From a virus: 30,696 nucleotides of DNA. The stretch is from IMG/VR virus record IMGVR_UViG_3300042294_001965, positions 1 through 30,696 of that record; one strand, 5' to 3'. Below are positions 15,793 to 23,084 of the stretch, in pieces. The translations under genes were made by a program, and so were the position numbers. Numbering within the stretch: the stretch's first letter is position 1; every line of letters starts with the position of its first letter. The notes under the pieces are model-generated. The model was not told where the DNA came from, did not search any database, and was given only the letters and a program-made list of their open reading frames with translations.

Positions 15793-15819
15793 GCCGCACA
15801 CGCGGGGCTTGGTCCTGCC
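15793..15819 (-). repeat. Intergenic element shared with the early leader
   Basis: Plus-strand 15802-15819 gcggggcttggtcctgcc matches 2920-2937 gcggggtttggttctgcc at 16 of 18 bases, and both are next to CCGC-ACAC-GCGG hairpins (15794-15805 and 2938-2953). The two copies are non-coding, one before the early operon and one before the major capsid gene. Confidence 0.5.
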
Positions 15820-15855
15820 GCTGGCTGCGGGGCAGGCTGTATTCACTTGAAGCCG

Positions 15856-15879
15856 GCGGCAGGCCGTACTACCTGCCGC
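15856..15879 (-). terminator. 8-bp inverted repeat between protease and capsid genes
   Basis: GCGGCAGG and CCTGCCGC are separated by 8 bases, giving a perfect 8-bp stem-loop about 41 bases beyond the protease stop. No U-run follows, so it is at best a weak terminator; it could be a processing site or pause that uncouples protease from capsid mRNA. Confidence 0.4.
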
Positions 15880-15903
15880 AGGCGAGAAGAGGAGGTGACG
15901 AGC

Positions 15904-15913
15904 TCAGTATACC
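15904..15913 (-). promoter_or_regulatory. Promoter-like TATACT upstream of capsid gene
   Basis: The minus strand reads GGGTATACTGAG 7 bases beyond the protease stop. TATACT matches 5 of 6 bases of the bacterial -10 consensus (TATAAT). No convincing -35 is present at 17 bases. The GGTAYACTGA string recurs at 5266-5276. A capsid-specific promoter is plausible because the gap (15723-15919) contains no ORF. Confidence 0.4.
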
Positions 15914-15919
15914 CGCCGC

Positions 15920-16612
15920 TCACCGCACCACGATCACGCGCCTCGGCTGGATGCCGAAGTCGCCCACCACCCTGTCGCTGATGCGGGCGTCCAAGAGGGC
16001 CTTGCGGGCCTTCTCGGCGTTCTCTGCTGCCGCCTCGATGTTGCTGCCCACCATGCGGCAGGTCACGTTCATAGGCAAGGCGGTATAGCTCACCTCGAGC
16101 ACCTTGGCCTTGCGCACCACGCTCTCGACGCCGGGGTACGCCTCTCGCTCCTCGGGCGTCGGCGGGCCCCACTCCATGGCCTCGAAGCCCACGCTCATGG
16201 CCAGGGTGCCGGCACGCGCGAGGGCGATGCAGGCCCGCACGTACTGGTTGGCCACGTCATCATGGAAGGCACCCTTGCAGAGCCAGCCCTGAGGCGTCAG
16301 GCTCATGTCGCGGCACACCGCCACGGCGCTCATCACGTCGTAGTTGTGGTCCACGAACAGGTTGCGGTTCTTCATCAGGTAGCTGGCCACGTCGAGGCCG
16401 GTGGGCAGCACCACCTCGCGCTCGAGGTCCACGGCCGAGGTGTTGGCGAGGCACCACACCTCGAGGGGCTTGGCCGCGGCCTGCTTGACGCCGGTCTTGG
16501 GCCCGGTGGTCCAGTACCCGCTCGTCACGCCGATGGTGGCGTTGGCCTTGGTCATGCCGCGGGCGATGGCCGAACGCTTGATGGTCTCGATGATGGTCTG
16601 GGGGGTCTTCAT
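15920..16612 (-). CDS. HK97-type prohead protease (230 aa)
   Basis: Serine protease that cleaves the capsid scaffold domain inside the prohead. The ATG at 16612 overlaps the portal gene stop (ATGA). The catalytic residues fit the herpesvirus/HK97 fold: His89 in NLFVDHNYD, Ser140 in LAMSVGFEAMEW, and an acidic residue Glu173 in KVLEVSYTALPMN. Length is typical. Placed between portal and capsid, as in HK97. The protein begins MKTPQTIIETIKR with an unusual basic N-terminal extension before the beta-rich core at about residue 50. Confidence 0.9.
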   Translation of the reverse strand: MKTPQTIIETIKRSAIARGMTKANATIGVTSGYWTTGPKTGVKQAAAKPLEVWCLANTSAVDLEREVVLPTGLDVASYLMKNRNLFVDHNYDVMSAVAVCRDMSLTPQGWLCKGAFHDDVANQYVRACIALARAGTLAMSVGFEAMEWGPPTPEEREAYPGVESVVRKAKVLEVSYTALPMNVTCRMVGSNIEAAAENAEKARKALLDARISDRVVGDFGIQPRRVIVVR

Positions 16613-19437
16613 TCGTCGTAGTCCAGTCCTGGCACCAGGTCGCACCTGCAGTTGGGATGTGCCGGCGGGGCCTGCCAGCTGCCGGCGTCCACGGTGAAAT
16701 ACTCGTCAATGGGAATGTCGTTGGGGTACTTGGTCGTGATCTGGTCGCAGATCGGGCAGGGACCGCCGCTGTTGATCCAGCCCTTGCTCTGCACGCCTTC
16801 TTGGATCCACGCCTGCCGCTGGCCCTCGCAGTAGGCCCTGAGGGTCTCGGTGCGGGCGATCCTCACCGCCTGATACTCGGTGAGCTCGGGTGCCACCTTG
16901 CGGATGGCGTCTCGCATGTTGCCGACGCTGGTGCCGGCGGCCAGCTCTCGCTCGATGGCGGCCTGCAGGCTGGGCTTGAGGGTGTCGGGCACGCTGGTGG
17001 CCAGGGCCAGCCCTTGGTTGCGGATGAACGCCATGGCCGGCTCGTTGGCCACGTCGAAGGAGCCGTCAGTCTTGCCGAGCTGCTCGAGGCCGCTCATGGC
17101 GCCGCTGGCCAGTGACGCCTGGATGAATCGCTCGGAGATGGCCGTCAGGTCCGCCATGGCCTCGTTGCTCGGGGCGGCCACCATGCCGAAGTCATCGACC
17201 ATGGCCGGCACCGCCGAGATGTACCAGGCACTGAGCTCTCGGACGAACTGGCGATAGGCGCCGGCCGCCACCCGCGGCGTTCCGGCCTCCTCGTCCCACA
17301 CCGTCAGGGCCGCCTTGCGCCTCAGTTGAGCCGGCAGGCCAGCATGTGATACGTGAGAACCACAGGAGCATGCGTCAGCAGCATTCGCATCCGCGGCGTG
17401 AGCTGCGGATTTGCTTCCTGCGCCAGGCTCTCCGCCAGCAGCTCCCTGCACATCTCCGCCAGCTTCCTTTGGTCGGCATGCTTCCGTACCTGGCGGCGTG
17501 CAGGCCTCGGCCTTGCCGGCCTCACCCACTGTCTCCGCCAGGGCCTTCTCCTCGGCTGCCTCCACTTCATTGATGATCTCCTCGGCCCAGGTGCGGCCGG
17601 CATCGCCACCCCACAGCGCCCAGGCGATCCGGCCGGCGGACGGATAGCCCTCCTCACCCTCGCTCCACCCTTGGCCCTGCTGGTCCACTTCGTGCCGCGC
17701 GAAGTAGGACGCCATCCGATACACCGTGTCCAGACTCAGGTTCCGCCGGTTCACGATGTCCCGCGCCCGCGCCACGCCCACGGCCGTGCCGCCGCGGCCG
17801 TACTCGGCACGCCAGTCGAGACCACGCTGAGCCTCCTCGGCCATGGCCGCGGTCGGCTCATAGCTTGGCGCCTTGGCCGCCACCACGGCCTTGGCGTCCA
17901 TCGTCAGCTCCTCGGGCTCCACGTCCACGCTGCCGGCTGCCGGCTCCTCGAGGTCAACAGAGGCGTCCATGGTCGGCGCCTCGGGCTCGGCCTCGGTCTC
18001 GGGCGACACGTCAACCGACGCTTCGCCCACGTCCTGGCTGGGCATCTCCTCGGCCTTCGCCGGGGCAGGCAGGCCGCCGAAGATGCCGCCGCCCATCGGT
18101 GCCGGCGCCTCGGTCTGCCGGTACCGCAGCACGTTGGCCGCATCGGGCAGCGCCTCGAGGTCCATCACCTTGCGGTACTCGTTGGGCGTCACCAGGCCCT
18201 GCGCCTCGGCGGCACGCAGCTCGGCCGCCAGCTGGATCTGGTCTTCCTGCACGGGGTTGTCGAAGGCGAACCACATCTCGCCGGGCTCGACGCCGAACTG
18301 AGGAAGCAGGAGCTCGGTGAACTCCGCGGCCAGCACGGCCAGGCGAGGCGCGATGGTGAATCGCATGTACTGGGCGTTGGCCACGGTTGCGCTGGCGAGG
18401 TTGGCGCTGTTGAGCCGGTAGATGGGCTCGGGGATGCCGGCGGCGTCGTAGATCCGCTTCTCGGTCGTGGTGATGCCCTCCACGTACTGCATCTCGTGGG
18501 GCTTGGTCCCGTACTCCTGCAGCTCGGTGTCGCGGAGCAGCAGCACGCTGCCGGCCTTGCCCACGCCTCGGGTCTGCTGGTTCAGGTGTGCCGAGATCTG
18601 CTTCATTTGGGCGTCGGTGGTGGTGGGCGCGGCCTTGAAGACCATGCCGGGCATGCCGCCATTCAACCACCGCTGCACCTCGGCCTTGAGGGCCGCGGCT
18701 TCCATGTCGCTCTCGGCCACCACGCTCAGCAGCCAGCTCATGCCGCCGGCGGGATGCACGGGGCTGCCGTTCTGCCGCAGGTAGATCACATCCTCGGCGG
18801 CGATCCGCATCGGGTCGCTGCTGTTGCGGCCGTAGTAGTACCCGCGGATCAGGTTCTTGTCGTCGAGGATCGGCCAGGCGTACTCGCTCGGCAGGATGTA
18901 CGCGCTCACCGGGCCTTGGCTGCTGCGTTCGCCGACGTACAGGTAGGCGCGTCCACAGATCTCCTTGAACCACGCCACCATCCAGAGCCACAGAGGCCCC
19001 GTGTAGAGGGGGTCCGGGTTCTGCAGGAGGTCGAGCACCGGATGGTCCAGCACCTCCTCCACCTGGTCACCGGCACGGCCGGCGTACAGGGCTGCCTTGC
19101 CGATGACCGACCGCACGGGCCCGCGGTTCTGCAGGTGCCGCAGCAGCGCAGGGTCCGCCACCTTGCGGCCTCGGCTCTTGCCGCCCATGCCGGTGTTGCG
19201 GTAGAGGCGCAGGCACTGCCCGCTCACCACCGTGGCGTTGATACTCGCGGCACGCCACGCGGTGCCGGTGATGCCGCGGCTCACCAGCTCGAAGTCGCGG
19301 CCGGTGTTGTTTGTGGTCCAGCTGGTGGACGGCTCGCCGGGAATCAGAGAGGCCGACACCCACGCGCCGGGAATCTCGCGCTGGTCCGGTTCCACTGCCG
19401 CCTTGGTGTTGGTCTTCTTCGCCATGTTCAGGCCCAT
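16609..19437 (-). CDS. Portal-MuF head morphogenesis fusion protein (942 aa)
   Basis: Residues 1-440 are an HK97-family portal: PGEPSTSWTTN, WRAASINATVVSG, ILPSEYAWPI, AGIPEPIYRLNSANLASA, AFDNPVQEDQ. The portal forms the dodecameric DNA entry ring. Residues 450-525 are an acidic Pro/Glu linker; about 533-625 is a compact domain (GLDWRAEYGRGGTAVG, GYPSAGRIAWALWGGD) which I recall from other phage head proteins but whose function I do not know. About 645-700 is Cys/His-containing linker. The C-terminus is a MuF/gp7 domain: ARTET (861-865), PCPICDQ (893-899) and PPAHPNCRC (924-932). The fusion of portal and MuF in one chain is less usual than two genes. Start could also be the in-frame ATG at 19425, 2 bases after the terminase stop; neither start has a strong ribosome binding site. 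Confidence 0.88.
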   Translation of the reverse strand: MGLNMAKKTNTKAAVEPDQREIPGAWVSASLIPGEPSTSWTTNNTGRDFELVSRGITGTAWRAASINATVVSGQCLRLYRNTGMGGKSRGRKVADPALLRHLQNRGPVRSVIGKAALYAGRAGDQVEEVLDHPVLDLLQNPDPLYTGPLWLWMVAWFKEICGRAYLYVGERSSQGPVSAYILPSEYAWPILDDKNLIRGYYYGRNSSDPMRIAAEDVIYLRQNGSPVHPAGGMSWLLSVVAESDMEAAALKAEVQRWLNGGMPGMVFKAAPTTTDAQMKQISAHLNQQTRGVGKAGSVLLLRDTELQEYGTKPHEMQYVEGITTTEKRIYDAAGIPEPIYRLNSANLASATVANAQYMRFTIAPRLAVLAAEFTELLLPQFGVEPGEMWFAFDNPVQEDQIQLAAELRAAEAQGLVTPNEYRKVMDLEALPDAANVLRYRQTEAPAPMGGGIFGGLPAPAKAEEMPSQDVGEASVDVSPETEAEPEAPTMDASVDLEEPAAGSVDVEPEELTMDAKAVVAAKAPSYEPTAAMAEEAQRGLDWRAEYGRGGTAVGVARARDIVNRRNLSLDTVYRMASYFARHEVDQQGQGWSEGEEGYPSAGRIAWALWGGDAGRTWAEEIINEVEAAEEKALAETVGEAGKAEACTPPGTEACRPKEAGGDVQGAAGGEPGAGSKSAAHAADANAADACSCGSHVSHAGLPAQLRRKAALTVWDEEAGTPRVAAGAYRQFVRELSAWYISAVPAMVDDFGMVAAPSNEAMADLTAISERFIQASLASGAMSGLEQLGKTDGSFDVANEPAMAFIRNQGLALATSVPDTLKPSLQAAIERELAAGTSVGNMRDAIRKVAPELTEYQAVRIARTETLRAYCEGQRQAWIQEGVQSKGWINSGGPCPICDQITTKYPNDIPIDEYFTVDAGSWQAPPAHPNCRCDLVPGLDYDE

Positions 19438-20768
19438 GCTCGCTCGTCGGGGTCTGTTGCAAGTATACCTGCAGCCGCATCGTGCACAGTCAGCACCGCC
19501 GCGCCGTGCCCGCGGCCGGCGGCGTCCTGGTGCATCACGGCGTAGCGGGCGGCGTCCAGGCCATCGTCGTACAGCTTGATGGGCTCCTCCTTGGGCGCCT
19601 TGCCATCCTGCCCTGGTGGGTAGATGTGGCAGTCGAACTCGGCCACGGTGTTGGTCGGCTTCTTCGCCTGGTACAGCTCGCGGTCGGTCTCGAGGGTGCA
19701 GCCGGCCAGGAACAGCAGCCGCGGCTTGCCGTCGCCCTGCACCCGCAGGCGTTCGTGCATGGCGTCTCGGCCGGTGCGGTGGTCCTTCATCGCCGGCACG
19801 CTCTGGATGCCATGAGCTGCGAGGGTGGCGCGATCCTCGGCGTCATGGTCGGTGATCGTCGCCACGTAGGTCTCGCCGTCGCTGTAGCGGTTGATGATGG
19901 CGGCATGCTCGGCCACGGTTCGCTTGGTCTGGTAGATCTCGCGGTAGAGCCACATCCGGCCATCCGGGTCGATGGCCCACCACTGACAGACGAAGGGGTG
20001 CACGAAGCCAAAGTCGATGCTGCGCAGCTTGGGCCACTTCTCCCAGCCGGCCGGCATGGAGGCCACCACATGCGTGGCGGTGTTGAACTCGGGGTAGACA
20101 AGGCCCTCGGCCGCTGACCACTTGCCATCGAGCAGGCGGGCGCGTCGGTGCCCGGTGAGGCTCTGCAGGGTCGCCAGGTACTTGCGGCCTTGCTCGGTCC
20201 AGTCCTTGGCCTGCCGGTCCCACAGCACCGGGTTGTCTTGGTGCCGGCACTCGAAGACCTCCATCTGGCCGCGGTCGGCCCGGCGCTTGAGCCAATGGCT
20301 CGGGCTCGCGGGGTTGCAGTCGGCCACGATCTGGTGGTACGGGCCCTTGCCGTTCCGCAGGCGGGTGGTGAGCTTCTCCCAGTCATCCTCGGAGCACTCG
20401 GTGGCCTCGAAGACGGCGATGATGTCGTACTCGGTGCTCATGATGCGGTCGGGGTTGTCGAGGCCCCCGACCACCAGCACGCTGCCGTTGTCGTAGTCGT
20501 AACTGCTGCGCGTCCGCCGGCTCTGGTTGTTGAGGTCGCAGCCTACCTGCACCACCTTCGCCTCGAAGGTCACCAGCACGCTCTCGGTCATCGAGGCGCG
20601 GGTCTTCCGGCAGATCAGGCCGCGGGTCTTGGGGTACTTGAGCAGGTACAGGTGCACCTTCTCGAGGATCCCGCGGGTCTTGCCGGTGCCGGCCGGGCCA
20701 GGTGCGAGCACCTCGGTGGCCCTGCTCTTCCAGACCTTCTCGATGCCGCCGTAAGGGGTGTAGCTCAC
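19428..20768 (-). CDS. Terminase large subunit (446 aa)
   Basis: The packaging motor ATPase/nuclease. Walker A is GPAGTGKT (24-31), Walker B-like YDIIAVFEATE (114-124), a coupling motif VADCNPA (148-154), and nuclease acids D252 (SIDFGF), D308 (TDHD) and D402/D405 (DDGLDAARY). I choose the GTG at 20768 over an ATG at 20852: AGGGGAAG lies just upstream, the family normally begins a few residues before the strand leading to Walker A, and a small ORF ends exactly at GTGA here. The gene overlaps the portal start by about 10 bases. Confidence 0.92.
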   Translation of the reverse strand: MSYTPYGGIEKVWKSRATEVLAPGPAGTGKTRGILEKVHLYLLKYPKTRGLICRKTRASMTESVLVTFEAKVVQVGCDLNNQSRRTRSSYDYDNGSVLVVGGLDNPDRIMSTEYDIIAVFEATECSEDDWEKLTTRLRNGKGPYHQIVADCNPASPSHWLKRRADRGQMEVFECRHQDNPVLWDRQAKDWTEQGRKYLATLQSLTGHRRARLLDGKWSAAEGLVYPEFNTATHVVASMPAGWEKWPKLRSIDFGFVHPFVCQWWAIDPDGRMWLYREIYQTKRTVAEHAAIINRYSDGETYVATITDHDAEDRATLAAHGIQSVPAMKDHRTGRDAMHERLRVQGDGKPRLLFLAGCTLETDRELYQAKKPTNTVAEFDCHIYPPGQDGKAPKEEPIKLYDDGLDAARYAVMHQDAAGRGHGAAVLTVHDAAAGILATDPDERAWA

Positions 20769-20833
20769 GCCGGCTTCCCCTTGCCGCAGGTGGCACAGTC
20801 GGCATCGCCACAGTCGCATCTCGGGTCGGTCAC
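20765..20833 (-). CDS. Tiny Cys-rich ORF between terminase subunits (22 aa)
   Basis: A 23-codon ORF (GTG at 20833, stop at 20765) encodes MTDPRC, CGDADC, ATCGKGKPA in order. Its GTG overlaps the small terminase stop (GTGA) and its own stop overlaps the GTG of the large terminase (GTGA), so it fits exactly in the only space between them. GGAGG lies 4 bases upstream. Four Cys at 6, 8, 13 and 16 give C-x-C-x4-C-x2-C, able to hold one zinc. No family known to me; could also be only a translational coupling relay whose peptide is irrelevant. Confidence 0.5.
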   Translation of the reverse strand: MTDPRCDCGDADCATCGKGKPA

Positions 20834-21234
20834 ACGGCCTCCACTGGGGCATCCTTGCCGTAGAGCTGGATGGCGTGGCGCTCGGTCACCTGGCCGGCGT
20901 CGAGCCGCTGCAGCTTGTCGGCGTGCATGTGCAGCTCGAGGTTGTGTTTCAGGCAGGCCAGGGCGAGTTTCACGCCGGCAGCCCTCACCCGCGGGGTGGC
21001 GTCCTTGAGCAGCAGGGCGCAGGCATCGGGCAGCGCCTCGGCCAGCTCGGCCGGCACCGGCACCCCGCGGATGCTGTAGCCCTCGAGCTCCTCGATCACC
21101 CGCTGCACGTTCCGCCGCTCATGGGTCGGCTGGCAGATCTCGGCCACCACCTCGGCCTTGGGCTTGGGCTTCTTCGCACCCTTGCGCGGTTCCCCCCTCC
21201 CCCGCTTCTTGGTGTCGATGTCCCTGGCTTTCAT
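20830..21234 (-). CDS. Putative terminase small subunit (134 aa)
   Basis: A basic N-terminus (MKARDIDTKKRGRGEPRKGAKKPKPK) is followed by helices: HERRNVQRVIEELEGY, ALPDACALLLKDATPRVRAAGVKLALACLKHN, and a final helix. Small terminases are short, basic, helical DNA-binding proteins that recognise the packaging site and lie next to the large subunit; this gene fits by position and character, but no HTH signature is decisive. It starts 9 bases beyond a membrane-protein gene. Confidence 0.55.
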   Translation of the reverse strand: MKARDIDTKKRGRGEPRKGAKKPKPKAEVVAEICQPTHERRNVQRVIEELEGYSIRGVPVPAELAEALPDACALLLKDATPRVRAAGVKLALACLKHNLELHMHADKLQRLDAGQVTERHAIQLYGKDAPVEAV

Positions 21235-21242
21235 GCTGAACT

Positions 21243-21578
21243 CTATCGGCGGTCAGGGCTTCGGTCGGCGTGGCAGGTGAACTTGGCCTCGAGCAGGGTG
21301 TTGGTCACCTTGATCAGGTTGGTGCTCGCCTCCATGGTGTGTTTGGCGTGCAGCTGCTGCTCCTTGGCCATGTCCGCCGCGGCCTGGCTGGTCTCTTGGA
21401 TCGAGCGCAGCGCGTCGGCCTGGGCGGTGGCGATCTCGGCCTGCCGGTCCACGAAGGGCTTGAGGAACTTGGCCCACACGAAGCCGGCAACGACGGCGAT
21501 CATCACGACGGTCAGTAGCACCACGCTCTCTCGCGCGATGCTTTGCAGGGTCTGCTCCACAGCTGGTACCTCGCTCAT
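21243..21578 (-). CDS. Single-span membrane protein with coiled coil (111 aa)
   Basis: One strong transmembrane segment (about residues 18-37, VVLLTVVMIAVVAGFVWAKF) with a short N-terminal region, then an amphipathic helix rich in Ala, Gln and Glu (about 45-98) and a basic tail. Its ATG overlaps the preceding stop (ATGA). Topology resembles an inner-membrane spanin or a signal-arrest holin accessory, and it lies in a three-membrane-protein cluster. I assign it as a candidate lysis protein by position; it could instead be a superinfection-exclusion protein. Confidence 0.62.
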   Translation of the reverse strand: MSEVPAVEQTLQSIARESVVLLTVVMIAVVAGFVWAKFLKPFVDRQAEIATAQADALRSIQETSQAAADMAKEQQLHAKHTMEASTNLIKVTNTLLEAKFTCHADRSPDRR

Positions 21579-22318
21579 GCTTTCTTGGTCCCGATGGCCC
21601 TCTGGATGGTGTCCACGATCTTCTTGGTGGCCTTGCTCTGGATGGCGTTGGCCACGGTCTTGAAGCTGTCGGCGTCCAGCCGCGGCTTGAAGGTCTCGAC
21701 GAGCCGCACCACCTCACTGGCGGCCTTGCGCTCACGCACCAGGGCGTAGGCGATCCACGCCGCGGCCAAGGCCAGCGCGGAGAGGCCGATCACCACCCGG
21801 TATTCGAGGATCCACTGGCCGGCGATGGCGGCGCCGAAGACGGCCACGCCGGTGATGGCTCCTTGGGCAGACCGCAGCCACACCATGGAGACCACGGCGA
21901 GGCCCAAGCCGGCGATGGCGGCCGCGGCCAGGAGCTTGGCCAGCAGGCCGTTCTTGTTGGCCTCGAGGTCCGCCACCCGCTTCTGGGATGCCGCCAGCTG
22001 TTCCTGCAGCTCGGCCACCTTCTTGGCGTCGGCACCGATGGCCACGCTGGCGGCCTCGAGGGTGCCGCTGGTGGTCCTCAGCTCGGCCACGCCGGTGGAG
22101 ATGGTCACGGCCTGGGCGGCGAGCTCGGGCACCTTGGCCACCTCGGTGTTGGCGGTCTCGATCTTGGTTGCCGCGGCCTGCACGGCCTGGGCGGCTTCCT
22201 TGGTCGCCGAGACGGCCGCGGGCAGGTTGGTGCCGGCGTTGGGCGATGCGCTGGGCTTGCACTTGCAGCCGGCGATGGCAAGGCAGGCGGTGACGGCCAC
22301 GGTGGCGAGGATTCGCAT
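21575..22318 (-). CDS. Lipoprotein-coiled coil-multispan membrane protein, candidate lysis protein (247 aa)
   Basis: The N-terminus MRILATVAVTACLAIAGC is a lipoprotein signal with lipobox ending at Cys18. A long Ala-rich coiled coil (about 35-125) contains the heptad-like VAELQEQLAASQKRVADLE. Three hydrophobic segments follow (about 126-148, 153-172, 174-194), then an amphipathic basic tail. Signal peptide, periplasmic rod and C-terminal membrane helices in one chain recall spanin- or holin-type lysis proteins, but the combination is unusual and I know no exact match. Starts 4 bases after the 30-aa membrane ORF. Role as lysis protein is inference. Confidence 0.65.
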   Translation of the reverse strand: MRILATVAVTACLAIAGCKCKPSASPNAGTNLPAAVSATKEAAQAVQAAATKIETANTEVAKVPELAAQAVTISTGVAELRTTSGTLEAASVAIGADAKKVAELQEQLAASQKRVADLEANKNGLLAKLLAAAAIAGLGLAVVSMVWLRSAQGAITGVAVFGAAIAGQWILEYRVVIGLSALALAAAWIAYALVRERKAASEVVRLVETFKPRLDADSFKTVANAIQSKATKKIVDTIQRAIGTKKA

Positions 22319-22322
22319 GGCC

Positions 22323-22415
22323 TCAGTGTACCTTGCTGCGTCCTTTCCACCACGCCAGGGCGAGGAGGAGGGCCAGAAGCTCCAAGGCCATCACGGTGAT
22401 CCAGAAGACGGTCAT
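22323..22415 (-). CDS. 30-aa single-span membrane peptide
   Basis: ATG at 22415 overlaps the preceding stop (ATGA) and AGGAG lies 6 bases before it. The peptide starts MTVFWITVMALELLALLLAL and ends WWKGRSKVH, a single hydrophobic span with a basic tail. Small membrane peptides of this type include holin-like or toxin-like proteins. It ends 4 bases before the lipoprotein gene, so the two are probably translated together. Below usual ORF-calling thresholds. Confidence 0.6.
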   Translation of the reverse strand: MTVFWITVMALELLALLLALAWWKGRSKVH

Positions 22416-22747
22416 GGCTTGCTCCTGTCGAGTCGCACGCGGGTCACGTCGATCTTCATGCGTTGGCCGGTCTCGAGGCGAACCACGGCCACCACGATGC
22501 CGGGCACGATGTAGGGATAAACCCTCACCAGCACGCCTCGGATCTCGTCACGCCGGCGTTGGCCGATGCGCTGCCAGGTGCAGACCACTCGGGCACCCTT
22601 GGGCATGGCGAGGGCCTTGGCGGCCTTGGCGGCCTCCTGCCTCATCCGCGCGTTGTGCCGGCGCTTGCCCTCGGCCTGGTCGCCCACGAACCAGTCGGCC
22701 CAGGGGATCCACGGTCCCCCCGCCTCACCTTTGCGGATGTAGGGCAC
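22412..22747 (-). CDS. Hypothetical basic protein (111 aa)
   Basis: Starts MPYIRKGEAGGPWIPWADWFVGDQ with several Trp, followed by a basic helix (RRHNARMRQEAAKAAKAL), then a beta-rich C-terminal half (ARVVCTWQRIGQRRRDE, YPYIVPGIVVAVVRL) resembling a small SH3-like or Sm-like barrel. Overlaps the VRR-NUC gene end by 23 bases. No family recognised. It may serve nucleic-acid binding because of its charge. Confidence 0.6.
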   Translation of the reverse strand: MPYIRKGEAGGPWIPWADWFVGDQAEGKRRHNARMRQEAAKAAKALAMPKGARVVCTWQRIGQRRRDEIRGVLVRVYPYIVPGIVVAVVRLETGQRMKIDVTRVRLDRSKP

Positions 22748-23084
22748 GGCCCAGCTCCTGGTCGAGCTGCTGGAGCAGCTCGAGGGCCTCGGAGCCGGAT
22801 CTAACCACCCGGTAGACGCCGCCGGCGGCGGTCCACTGGGCTTCCCAGTCGCGCTGGGAGTCGGCCTGGCGGCCCTTGGGAGTCTTCACCTCGATGGCCA
22901 CGGCGCGGCCGCGGTAGACCCCCACCAGGTCGGCGGTGCCGGCCGCGGCGAGCTTGATGAGGCGGTCCCCCACCTTGATCATGCCGGCCTGGACGCGCAC
23001 GAAGACGGCCGGATGGCCGCCGGCGGCATGCAGGGCGATGGCGCCGAGAACGCTGCGGGTGACGGCGTTCTCGGCGGCGCCCAT
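22725..23084 (-). CDS. VRR-NUC-type nuclease (119 aa)
   Basis: A compact PD-(D/E)XK nuclease. D52 in TADLVGVYRGR, E65 and K67 in VAIEVKTPKG, and Gln77 with the DWEAQWTAAGG segment give the VRR-NUC signature (G-x-x-D ... E-x-K ... Q ... aGG-Y). Such phage proteins are thought to resolve or nick branched DNA (Holliday junction-type). The start is in a TGATG junction. Typical length for the family, and the catalytic residues are intact. It probably serves recombination or packaging-linked DNA processing near the terminase. Confidence 0.85.
   Translation of the reverse strand: MGAAENAVTRSVLGAIALHAAGGHPAVFVRVQAGMIKVGDRLIKLAAAGTADLVGVYRGRAVAIEVKTPKGRQADSQRDWEAQWTAAGGVYRVVRSGSEALELLQQLDQELGRALHPQR

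Noticed and set aside
15856-15879. Strong intrinsic terminator between protease and capsid
   Set aside because: The 8-bp stem is good but no U-run follows on the transcribed strand; listed only with low confidence.
17353-19545. Long plus-strand ORF (730 codons) opposite the portal gene
   Set aside because: Antisense to a clear portal-MuF gene; GC-rich third codon positions keep the complementary frame free of stops. Composition (His/Gly/Leu-rich) has no domain pattern and there is no ribosome binding site.
19428-20852. Large terminase starting at ATG 20852
   Set aside because: That start lies inside the small terminase gene, has no good ribosome binding site and adds a Cys/Arg segment that is out of frame with the small ORF there; GTG 20768 has AGGGGAAG and a GTGA junction.
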